From a candidate division LCP-89 bacterium (GTDB lineage Bacteria; Electryoneota; B3-LCP), in assembly GCA_025774735.1 (NCBI GenBank), contig JALGZU010000218.1, positions 1 to 8,639 on the forward strand: a stretch of 8,639 nt of DNA. Reading direction: 5' to 3'. The stretch's first letter is position 1, and the number at the start of each line of letters is the position of its first letter. Positions 1 through 6,240 of the stretch are shown here, one piece after another. The notes under the pieces are model-generated. The model was given only the letters and a program-made list of their open reading frames with translations, was not told the DNA's origin and searched no databases. The translations under genes and the position numbers were made by a program.

Positions 1-64
1 AATGAAGAGATTTTTAAAGACAGGAGGCATGGCAGATCGATTTATCCAAGATGACAATTGTTCT

Positions 65-93
65 AATATAAGTGAACAAAACGCGCAAGTCAA
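65..93 (-). promoter_or_regulatory. Strong sigma70-type promoter reading leftward out of the window
   Basis: On the minus strand a TTGACT box (plus 88-93) is followed by a spacer of exactly 17 nt and a TATATT box (plus 65-70). Each hexamer differs from consensus at one position. Transcription would start near position 58 and run off the left edge. The surrounding 1-135 stretch is AT-rich, lies just downstream of the selA stop and holds no convincing gene, which fits an intergenic promoter. The gene it drives is outside the window. selB would be a natural guess next to selA, but nothing visible supports that. Confidence 0.6.
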
Positions 94-135
94 GATCAAA
101 ACAGTGAAAATTTTATTTTCTTATTGCGATGATCT

Positions 136-1542
136 CTATTTTATACGTAAAACCTGGCGTAGTGTGTGAATAAAAAGTTTAAAATCTTCTTCCAGTACGG
201 CTTTTAAATCCAGATGCACCCAACCTCTGTGTACGAAACCGATCAGAGGTGGATCTGCTTTACGCAGGCGAGCAGCTAAACTGGCGGCATTTTCGCCCTT
301 GATTGAAATGCGGATCGCTGCCGAAGGAAATTCTTCAAGCGGCAATGCCCCGGAACCCAGTTGGCTTTGACTCTGGATGACCTCGATCTTGACGTCGTCC
401 GGCACTTTCCCCGAAATAGTTTTATCAAACAGTTGTTTTGCTCTCTGTAAGGCATCGCTCTTACTCTCAGTCAACCGCGCTAAAACCGGGTGTCGATACA
501 GAATATTACCGGGTGACAAGTATAATTTCAGGGTTTCCTCGAGGAAGGCGAGCGTCAATTTGTCGGGTCGGAGAGCTCGCATCAGCGGATTTTTCTTGAT
601 GCGCTTCAAGAAGTCATTTGCTCCGACCAATATTCCGCACTGGGGCCCGCCCAGGACTTTGTCTCCGCTGAAGGTGACGACCTGAGCGCCCGCTTTTAAG
701 CTGTCCCGGACGACGGGCTCGTGTGGGAGCTTCCAATTCCGCAGATCCACCAGCACGCCACCACCGAGGTCGTGGATAACGGCAAGCCCTCGCTTGACGC
801 ACGCCGGTGCGATCTCGTCCATCGCTGGTTCGTGCACGAATCCCTTCACCCGGTAATTGCTGGTATGCGCTACCAGCACGGCTTTTGTCCCGGGCCCGAT
901 GGCGTCCAGGTAATCTTTGAGATAAGTCCGGTTGGTGGTGCCCACCTCGACCAGCCGGGTGCCCGACTTGCGCATCACCTCCGGCAGCCGGAAGGATCCT
1001 CCGATTTCGATCAACTGGCCTCTCGATACGAGCGTCTGCCCCCGGTTCGCCAGGGTGTTCAAAGCCAGAAGCACCGCGGCAGCGTTGTTATTCACCACGG
1101 CCGCGCTTTCAGCGCCGGTGATGAAAGTGAGCAGATCCTCAAGATTATCTTGGCGGTCGCCGCGCGTGCCCGTTTCGAGATTCAATTCGACATTGCAGAC
1201 TCCTCGCACACGTCTGAAAGCTCTCTCGTAGGCTTCGTCAATCATCGGAGCGCGTCCCAGGCCGGTGTGAAGCAGGATACCGGTGCAGTTGATGACTCGA
1301 TCTACTCGCGGTTTCAGAAACGCTTCGACACGTGACCTTATATTCCGGATGATTTTGCCCTCTGCCGGTAGATCACCCTCACCGCTGCGCAGGGCAGACC
1401 GGAGGTCTGACAATTCCACTTTACAGCAATATTTGACAAGATCATGCGAATAGGTTTCCGCGAGCTTATGTAAAACCGCAGATTCCATCAGGCGTCCAAC
1501 CTGAGGCAGTTTTTTAAGACGATCTCGCAGGGTATCTTTCAT
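136..1542 (-). CDS. selA: L-seryl-tRNA(Sec) selenium transferase (selenocysteine synthase)
   Basis: This PLP-dependent enzyme converts seryl-tRNA(Sec) to selenocysteinyl-tRNA(Sec) with selenophosphate, in the cytoplasm. The product is 468 aa, close to the 463 aa of E. coli SelA. Visible family features are the N-terminal LPQVGRLME segment (12-20), the INCTGILLHTGLGRAP region (84-99), the NNNAAAVLL segment (151-159) and the PLP-lysine motif SGDKVLGGPQ, whose lysine falls at residue 295 as in E. coli. The frame can be extended upstream to a TTG at 1623. The ATG at 1542 is preferred because it gives the usual family length and the extra 27 residues do not look like SelA. No strong Shine-Dalgarno precedes it. 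The gene follows the sppA terminator, so it should have its own promoter. Weak candidates lie at about 1595-1633, for example TTGCGT-N17-TATTTT. selB is not in the window. Confidence 0.96.
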   Translation of the reverse strand: MKDTLRDRLKKLPQVGRLMESAVLHKLAETYSHDLVKYCCKVELSDLRSALRSGEGDLPAEGKIIRNIRSRVEAFLKPRVDRVINCTGILLHTGLGRAPMIDEAYERAFRRVRGVCNVELNLETGTRGDRQDNLEDLLTFITGAESAAVVNNNAAAVLLALNTLANRGQTLVSRGQLIEIGGSFRLPEVMRKSGTRLVEVGTTNRTYLKDYLDAIGPGTKAVLVAHTSNYRVKGFVHEPAMDEIAPACVKRGLAVIHDLGGGVLVDLRNWKLPHEPVVRDSLKAGAQVVTFSGDKVLGGPQCGILVGANDFLKRIKKNPLMRALRPDKLTLAFLEETLKLYLSPGNILYRHPVLARLTESKSDALQRAKQLFDKTISGKVPDDVKIEVIQSQSQLGSGALPLEEFPSAAIRISIKGENAASLAARLRKADPPLIGFVHRGWVHLDLKAVLEEDFKLFIHTLRQVLRIK

Positions 1543-1651
1543 CGTATCTATAGGCTTTGGTAAGCCGGTTAGAGTCCAGATTTGAGTCTTCCGAAAAATA
1601 ATTGATTTACAGTCGAAACGCAAGTAAAATCAAGATAAAAATATATCAGAA

Positions 1652-1677
1652 TAAAACCCCCGGTGATGGCCGGGGGT
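1652..1677 (-). terminator. Rho-independent terminator ending the moxR-sppA block
   Basis: Read on the minus strand, ACCCCCGG and CCGGGGGT form a perfect 8-bp GC-rich stem around a 6-nt loop (CCATCA), followed directly by TTTTATT. The U-tract is on the minus-strand side only, so it serves sppA and separates it from selA. Confidence 0.85.
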
Positions 1678-1704
1678 GTATTGATTACTTACTGATTCAA
1701 TACA
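1677..1704 (-). other. Stem-loop abutting the sppA terminator
   Basis: A perfect 8-bp inverted repeat, TGTATTGA / TCAATACA, encloses a 12-nt loop. It touches the base of the terminator hairpin, sharing position 1677. On the minus strand the loop begins with ATCAGT, a hexamer also present in the loop of the next stem-loop (1726-1757). The role is unknown. It may be part of a structured sppA 3' UTR or a small RNA. Confidence 0.5.
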
Positions 1705-1725
1705 ATGCGGTTAACTAGCTTTTAT

Positions 1726-1757
1726 TATGTAGCCAACTGATGACAGCCGGCTACATA
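1726..1757 (-). other. Stem-loop 23 nt downstream of the sppA stop codon
   Basis: A perfect 9-bp inverted repeat, TATGTAGCC / GGCTACATA, surrounds a 14-nt loop that contains ATCAGT on the minus strand. On that strand it is followed by ATAAAAG rather than a U-tract, so it is not itself a terminator for sppA. On the plus strand CTTTTCT follows, but no plus-strand gene ends here. With the two hairpins at 1656-1704 it makes three stem-loops in about 100 nt. Confidence 0.5.
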
Positions 1758-1780
1758 CTTTTCTGCCTCACCGGAAAGAA

Positions 1781-3442
1781 CTATTCGATCTCAACTCTGT
1801 GCTGCATCAGCATCAATGGTTCGCCATCGTAGAATTCCAGCATCAAGGCAAGTGGTTCGGCAGCTTCGTAAAGGACATCCGGTAGCGTTGAGGTGCGTGA
1901 TGTCATAACGTCACTGAACATTCCAGCGAAGAACGGCTTCGGTTTGGGGTAAAAATCCAGCTTCAGTGGAACTGTCTCATCGATTCCCAGGCTGCCGCGA
2001 ACGACGCTCATGGCGACGTCCATCCCGCCTATCATGTCGATTAAGCCCTTCTCCACTGCTTGACTCCCTGTCCACACCCTGCCTTCGGCAACCTTATCCA
2101 ATTCCGCTTTGGACATTCCTCTCGACTCGGAAATTCTCTCGAGGAAATCGTCGTAAAACTGATCGATGGTCTCCTGCAACATCTCCATCTCTTCCTCGCT
2201 GAAGGGTCGGGTCGTTCTCCAGGCGTCTGCATGTTCACCGCGCTTGAAGGTGTGCGTGTTGTAGTAAATTTTTTCATAGAGACCCGCCAGGCTGACCTTC
2301 CCGCCGAGAACGCCGATTGAACCTGTGATGGTCCCCTCTTCCGCCACGATTGTGTCTGCCCCGCAGGCGATGTAATAACCGCCGGATCCGGCGACGTTGC
2401 CCATGGACACGATGATCGGTTTGCGATGCTTTTTATCGGTAACCGTACGCCTAACTTCGCGGTAGATCACGTCTGAGGCGGTGGCAGAACCTCCCGGTGA
2501 ATCAACGCGCAGAATAATCGCATCTATAGACCTGTTTTCCCGCGCCTGGCGGATGGCCTCGGAGATGGTTTTCGATCCCATGTAGTCCGTGCCGAAGAAA
2601 TCTCCCTGGCTTTCACCTGAAAATATGGGACCCTCAGCATATATCACGGCGACGCGTGGGATCCGGGTATCAGGCCAGTCCTCTACATATTCGGGCGACT
2701 GCCAGTATCTCTTCTCACTAATGGGGCTGAATTCTTCGTTTTCCAAACGGTGCACGATCTGATCGTAGTAAATCAATTCGTCGACTAAACCTTCATCCAC
2801 CGCCCGGCGGCTGTTGTAAGCCCCTGCATCGATCTTCTCTTTGACTTCATCGAGAGTCCACCCTCTCCCCTCACCGATGCGTAAGCAGAGCTGGTCGTAG
2901 ATGTCATCCAGCAGCCAGTTCAACATCTCAGCCTCGGGTTCGGAGGTATCTTCGTGAGTCAGCATGTTCGCTGCAGTCTTGTAGTCCTTCGCACGAGCGA
3001 CCTGGACTTCGATACCGAGCTTATCCAGGGTTTTCTTCCAGTAGCCCATGACGAAAGCTAAACCTTTTAAATCCAGATAGCCGGTTGGCATAAGGTAAAC
3101 TTCGTCGCACACGGAAGCCACGTAGTAGCTCTTTTGAGTATAGGATTCCGCATAGGCGATTAGTTCTTTCCCTGTCAGTTTAAATTCTTCCAGAGACCGC
3201 CGGATCTGTTGCGCTTGAGCGAACCCGTATTCCGGAGTCTCGAAGGTGATCAACAGGGCTTCGACTTTGGCATCGTTGGCGTAATGGATGATTTCCTGCC
3301 GCAGTTGTTGTAAAGTTTTTCCCCTTGTGCCGAAAAGGGAGAATCGCGGCTCGGATTCGAGAATTTCTCCGCCGATCGTTATCTCGACTGCACGCTTCGG
3401 AGGTGAGAAGATGTTCAGGTGGCGGTGGGAAGACAGCTGCAC
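1781..3442 (-). CDS. sppA: SppA-type signal peptide peptidase (S49 serine protease, tandem-domain form)
   Basis: This envelope protease has a Ser-Lys dyad and cleaves leftover signal peptides and other membrane-associated peptides. The 553-aa reading has the two-repeat layout of long bacterial SppA. The N-terminal repeat (about 17-230) carries the lysine of the AKDYKTAAN motif (Lys155). The C-terminal repeat (about 262-490) carries VDSPGGSATASD (313-324) and the serine of GNVAGSGGYY (Ser353). The 198-residue Lys-Ser spacing is close to the 200 of E. coli SppA (Lys209, Ser409). The start is doubtful. The only in-frame start is a GTG at 3442 with no Shine-Dalgarno, and the next Met is residue 118. 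No signal peptide or membrane anchor is present, which is odd for SppA. The frame stays open upstream to a TGA at 3494-3496, inside the preceding barrel gene. The real product may be a barrel-SppA fusion interrupted by a frame change. The TAG stop is followed by three hairpins. Confidence 0.93.
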   Translation of the reverse strand: MQLSSHRHLNIFSPPKRAVEITIGGEILESEPRFSLFGTRGKTLQQLRQEIIHYANDAKVEALLITFETPEYGFAQAQQIRRSLEEFKLTGKELIAYAESYTQKSYYVASVCDEVYLMPTGYLDLKGLAFVMGYWKKTLDKLGIEVQVARAKDYKTAANMLTHEDTSEPEAEMLNWLLDDIYDQLCLRIGEGRGWTLDEVKEKIDAGAYNSRRAVDEGLVDELIYYDQIVHRLENEEFSPISEKRYWQSPEYVEDWPDTRIPRVAVIYAEGPIFSGESQGDFFGTDYMGSKTISEAIRQARENRSIDAIILRVDSPGGSATASDVIYREVRRTVTDKKHRKPIIVSMGNVAGSGGYYIACGADTIVAEEGTITGSIGVLGGKVSLAGLYEKIYYNTHTFKRGEHADAWRTTRPFSEEEMEMLQETIDQFYDDFLERISESRGMSKAELDKVAEGRVWTGSQAVEKGLIDMIGGMDVAMSVVRGSLGIDETVPLKLDFYPKPKPFFAGMFSDVMTSRTSTLPDVLYEAAEPLALMLEFYDGEPLMLMQHRVEIE

Positions 3443-3456
3443 GTAGCTGGCGCTGT

Positions 3457-4143
3457 TTACTCGAAGGCCAGCGCCAGTCCTGCTCCCAGGAATTCACTCT
3501 CCGTCCGGTACTCCCCCATGAGCCAGATACCATCCAGCGGCTGGTATTCCAACCTGATCAGGGGATCCAGCTCTTCGCCGTAGTCATACGACGAGCTTTT
3601 GGTCAAAAGCAGATCACCGGACAGAGTGAGGCGGTGTTGGAAAGGGCGAAAAGCGAGAGCGAGATTGTAGGAAGTATTGTGTTTGACGCCATCCCAAACC
3701 GGCTCGTTGACGTCAAAGGCGGTAATGCCGGCGCTGATATACGGCAGCGGCCGAAAGCCCAGGCCCAGATTCCAGTTACCCGCCCGATCAACCGCCCGGT
3801 ACCAGGTGTAACTCAGGCCGAAGTAGAGTCCCCCGGGCATTTCGAATCCTTTGGCCAGGGTGTAACGATTATATAGCTCCAGCTCGTTTTCGATAAATTC
3901 TCCGGCAAATCCGAGGCTGCCCAACTTCACCAGGATGCCGAGATCACCACTGATGGTGGCGTCATCGTAAGAATGGAGCAGAAATGTTTCGGTTCCGGGT
4001 CTAAAACCCAACCAGGCGGGATTACTCAGGATGGATACAGCGTTATCGGTGACGGCCGCAGAATATGATGGCAGCGCCAGTCCCTGAGCATGAGCCGTCG
4101 TAGTCAGTAGAACCATGAATAGAAAAGGGAATAACTTTTTCAT
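3457..4143 (-). CDS. Secreted outer-membrane beta-barrel-like protein (PorV/FadL style), upstream partner or N-terminal part of SppA
   Basis: A 228-aa protein with a clear Sec signal peptide: MKK, a hydrophobic core at about 4-15, and a likely cleavage after AHA (17-19). Just inside the mature part, AVSILSNPAWLGF (35-47) resembles the early NPA motif of PorV/FadL/PorQ-type barrels. The rest alternates hydrophobic and polar residues with many aromatics and glycines, as in short outer-membrane beta strands, for example GLYFGLSYTWYRA (105-117), and ends in LGAGLALAF. The start is well supported, with GAGG five nt before the ATG. At 228 aa it is short for a full barrel of this family. It lies 30 nt after the DUF58 gene, and its TAA is 14 nt before the sppA GTG. 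The sppA frame continues this region in register with strand-like sequence (GLRVNSASYVQLSS). It may be a separate protein, or the N-terminal domain of a roughly 780-aa barrel-SppA protein. Confidence 0.75.
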   Translation of the reverse strand: MKKLFPFLFMVLLTTTAHAQGLALPSYSAAVTDNAVSILSNPAWLGFRPGTETFLLHSYDDATISGDLGILVKLGSLGFAGEFIENELELYNRYTLAKGFEMPGGLYFGLSYTWYRAVDRAGNWNLGLGFRPLPYISAGITAFDVNEPVWDGVKHNTSYNLALAFRPFQHRLTLSGDLLLTKSSSYDYGEELDPLIRLEYQPLDGIWLMGEYRTESEFLGAGLALAFE

Positions 4144-4173
4144 ATCATCCTCTATAAAATGTTGTAATTAAGT

Positions 4174-5067
4174 TCAGTAGAGCCTTTTTCTTTTATTCAG
4201 GTATTCCATCAGAGCCAGATCGTACGGCTGCCTTGTCTCGAAGAGGGCGTAATCTACTCCATTCTCACGGCAGCCGGACTTAAGAGTGTCCAGGAAGCGC
4301 TGCATTTCCTTTTGATAGGCGTCCCTCAGGTGCCAGGGTTGGGAGATGATCCTTTCGTCAGTCTCAAGATCGCGGAAGCGGGCGTCTCGCCCGAATGCGA
4401 AGCTCATCTCCATGGGATCGAGAACCTGTAGCACAATCACTTCATGGCCATCGTAGCGGAAGTGCTTCAAACCTGAGATGATCTTTTCAGGTTCATCAAG
4501 CAAATCGGATATCAAAATGATCAGACCTCTCCGCTTCATCCTCTCCGCCACGCGGTGCAAAGCCTCCGAGATGCCCGTGACCCCTGCCGGTTCGGCTCTG
4601 CTGAGTTCCTTCAGCAGAACGGTCAGGTAGCTGCGCACCGATCTCGGCGGCAGCAGTTTTCGCAGCTCGGCATCGAAGAGAGCCAATCCAACGGCATCCC
4701 GCTGCTCGATCATCAGATGCGCCAGGGCCGCGCTCAATTGGATACCGTATAGCAGTTTTGTTATACCCGTTGAGCTGAAAGCCATCGAGGCGGATCTGTC
4801 CAGTAGAATATACCCTTTTAAGTTGGTCTCTTCCTCGTAGCGCTTGATGACGTAGCGGTCGGTGCGGCCGTAAACCCTCCAATCGATGTGCCGGATCGAG
4901 TCGCCGGGCATGTAAGGACGGTGCTCTGCGAACTCGACAGAGAAGCCGTGATAGGGGCTCTGGTGGAGACCGGTAATGAATCCTTCCACCACGCGTCGCG
5001 CCAGGAGCTGCAAATTGGACAGGCGGGCGAGGGATTGTGGGGAAAGCAGCGTTTTATCTTCAGGCAA
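4174..5067 (-). CDS. DUF58 family protein with von Willebrand factor A fold
   Basis: Typical short DUF58 protein, 297 aa, without membrane segments. The N-terminal part has LARLSNLQLLARRVVEGF (13-30), then SPYHGFSVEFAEHRPYMPGD (37-56) and IDWRVYGRTDRYVIKRYEEE (61-80), the family signature. A vWA fold follows, with a MIDAS metal site: D90-R-S92-A-S94, Thr164 in TGISEAL and Asp188 in ISDLLD. DUF58 proteins are almost always encoded beside a MoxR ATPase, as here, and are thought to be its substrate or partner. Their exact role is unknown and often tied to the cell envelope. The start is a TTG at 5067, the only in-frame start codon between the moxR stop and the conserved region. No clear Shine-Dalgarno precedes it. 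It lies 27 nt after moxR in the same reading frame, so translation probably depends on coupling to moxR. Confidence 0.93.
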   Translation of the reverse strand: MPEDKTLLSPQSLARLSNLQLLARRVVEGFITGLHQSPYHGFSVEFAEHRPYMPGDSIRHIDWRVYGRTDRYVIKRYEEETNLKGYILLDRSASMAFSSTGITKLLYGIQLSAALAHLMIEQRDAVGLALFDAELRKLLPPRSVRSYLTVLLKELSRAEPAGVTGISEALHRVAERMKRRGLIILISDLLDEPEKIISGLKHFRYDGHEVIVLQVLDPMEMSFAFGRDARFRDLETDERIISQPWHLRDAYQKEMQRFLDTLKSGCRENGVDYALFETRQPYDLALMEYLNKRKRLY

Positions 5068-5094
5068 GGGCTTGCACTTATTTTTTAAGACCGG

Positions 5095-6078
5095 TTACGT
5101 TTCACTGTTTAAAAGTTTCTCAACGATCTGGGCGGCGCCGATTCCCTCGGCTTCTGCATTGAAACTCAAGACGAGTCGGTGTCGTAGGACGTGCAGTGCG
5201 ACCGAACGGACATCATCCACGTCGGGTGTGGGCCTTCCGTCCAGTACGGCGCGTGCTTTGGCGCCCAGTATCAGGTACTGGCCTGCGCGCGGTCCCGCTC
5301 CCCAACGGATCCAGTCGTGAATGAACTTGGGAGCTTCCGGATCCCCTGGACGGGTTTTCCGAGCTAGCGAAACGGCGTATTCAACGACGTGGTCCGAAAC
5401 CGGTACCCGGCGTATCAGATCTTGCAGATCTATGATTTCCGCACCTTTCAATACAGGAGTGAGGTCCTCTGGGGTGCTGCTCGTGGTCGTCTTCACGATA
5501 GTCAGTTCCTCTTTTTCGGATGGATAATCCACCCAGAGGCTGAACATGAAACGATCCAATTGGGCTTCCGGCAATGGGTAGGTGCCCTCCTGTTCGATGG
5601 GATTCTGCGTCGCCAGCACAAAGAACGGTTCCTGCAATGTATGAGTCGTACCCCCGGCTGATACCTGGTGCTCCTGCATCGCCTGCAGCAGAGCCGCCTG
5701 GGTTTTCGGGGGAGTGCGGTTGATCTCATCCGCCAGCACGATATTGGCGAAGACCGGACCGCGCACGAACTTGAATTCTTTATGACCGGTTGAGCGGTCC
5801 TCTTCGATGATTTCTGTCCCCGTGATGTCGGTAGGCATCAGGTCCGGCGTGAACTGGATGCGCGAAAAGGTGAGTTCCAGGGCTCTCGCCAGCGTACTGA
5901 TCATCAAAGTTTTCGCCAGTCCCGGCACCCCGATCAGAAGGCAGTGTCCCCGCGACAACAGGCTGATCAGTAATCCTTCGATAATGCTGTTCTGCCCGAC
6001 GATGACTTTGGCTAACTCTTCCTCTATTTTCCTGCGGGCTGTTTCCAACCGTTTCAACGATGTGATATCATCAGCCAC
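5095..6078 (-). CDS. MoxR family AAA+ ATPase
   Basis: A 327-aa MoxR-type AAA+ ATPase, the usual family length. These act as chaperone-like ATPases that help assemble or activate vWA-domain partners in the cytoplasm. Visible motifs are Walker A GVPGLAKT (50-57, Lys56), the FTPDLMPTDITG segment (76-87), Walker B IVLADEIN (113-120, Asp117 and Glu118), sensor 1 in ATQNP (Asn159), the arginine-finger region EAQLDRF (171-177, Arg176), and the sensor 2 region GPRAGQYLILGAKARA (262-277, Arg264). The start is a GTG at 6078 with GGAG five nt upstream. The gene heads a tight minus-strand block with DUF58, the barrel protein and sppA. Specific family symbols such as ravA do not apply. Confidence 0.95.
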   Translation of the reverse strand: MADDITSLKRLETARRKIEEELAKVIVGQNSIIEGLLISLLSRGHCLLIGVPGLAKTLMISTLARALELTFSRIQFTPDLMPTDITGTEIIEEDRSTGHKEFKFVRGPVFANIVLADEINRTPPKTQAALLQAMQEHQVSAGGTTHTLQEPFFVLATQNPIEQEGTYPLPEAQLDRFMFSLWVDYPSEKEELTIVKTTTSSTPEDLTPVLKGAEIIDLQDLIRRVPVSDHVVEYAVSLARKTRPGDPEAPKFIHDWIRWGAGPRAGQYLILGAKARAVLDGRPTPDVDDVRSVALHVLRHRLVLSFNAEAEGIGAAQIVEKLLNSET

Positions 6079-6126
6079 AATTGCTCCAGCGTTTATCCTT
6101 CGTAATCAATGTACATCTCATTTAAT

Positions 6127-6160
6127 ATTATAAACTAAGAAATGTTCCGCTGATTGTCAA
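6127..6160 (-). promoter_or_regulatory. Candidate promoter for the moxR block
   Basis: On the minus strand a consensus -10 hexamer TATAAT (plus 6127-6132) would start transcription near 6120, about 40 nt before the moxR GTG. A consensus -35 TTGACA lies upstream (plus 6155-6160), but the spacing is 22 nt, longer than the usual 16-18. Either the TATAAT works with a poor -35, or an activator compensates. The stretch is AT-rich and sits in the divergent region, which fits a promoter. Confidence 0.4.
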
Positions 6161-6185
6161 TAAATTCTCTTGCTTTCTTGACAAA

Positions 6186-6201
6186 ATCAATATAGATTGA
6201 T
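6186..6201. promoter_or_regulatory. Dyad-symmetric site in the moxR-rlmN divergent region
   Basis: A perfect 6-bp inverted repeat, ATCAAT-ATAG-ATTGAT, in operator-like form. It overlaps the candidate rlmN -35 box (6197-6202). A second pair of opposed arms, TTGTCAA (6154-6160) and TTGACAA (6178-6184), lies just to the left. No regulator gene is in the window, and short AT-rich dyads arise easily by chance. Confidence 0.3.
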
Positions 6202-6224
6202 CCCGCAAGTTTCGGAATTATAAA
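6197..6224 (+). promoter_or_regulatory. Candidate rlmN promoter
   Basis: TTGATC (6197-6202), a 16-nt spacer and TATAAA (6219-6224) would place the transcript start near 6231. That leaves a leader of only about 10 nt before the rlmN ATG. This agrees with the absence of a Shine-Dalgarno there and suggests near-leaderless translation. The -35 box matches consensus only moderately. Confidence 0.4.
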
Positions 6225-6240
6225 TCGAATTTTACCTGGA

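Noticed and set aside
112..126. AT-only hairpin GAAAAT-AAA-ATTTTC (minus strand) just after the selA stop as a terminator
   Set aside because: The stem is six bp and almost all A-T with a 3-nt loop and no U-tract, so it is too weak to call.
2..169. A 55-codon plus-strand frame with AGGAGG one nt before an internal ATG at 29, overlapping the 3' end of selA
   Set aside because: The AGGAGG is too close to the ATG to serve it, the sequence resembles no protein family, it is AT-rich intergenic DNA, and it opposes the leftward promoter. It could still be the tail of a gene starting left of the window.
721..1335. 204-codon plus-strand open frame antisense to selA
   Set aside because: Lies wholly inside a well-supported selA frame, has no ribosome-binding site or recognisable motifs, and is the usual shadow of a GC-balanced gene.
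3457..3496. Programmed -1 ribosomal frameshift joining the barrel and SppA frames
   Set aside because: No X XXY YYZ slippery heptamer or obvious downstream hairpin is present in the 34 nt where both frames are open, so a sequence error, mutation or separate initiation is more likely than classical recoding.
3325..3876. 183-codon plus-strand open frame across the barrel-sppA junction
   Set aside because: Antisense to two supported genes, rich in Arg and Gln as shadow frames often are, and with no start signal or family resemblance.
6178..6197. TTGACA (6178-6183) with TATAGAT (6191-6197) as a plus-strand rlmN promoter
   Set aside because: The boxes are only 7 nt apart, and at 16-18 nt from TTGACA the sequence is GC-rich with no -10 match.
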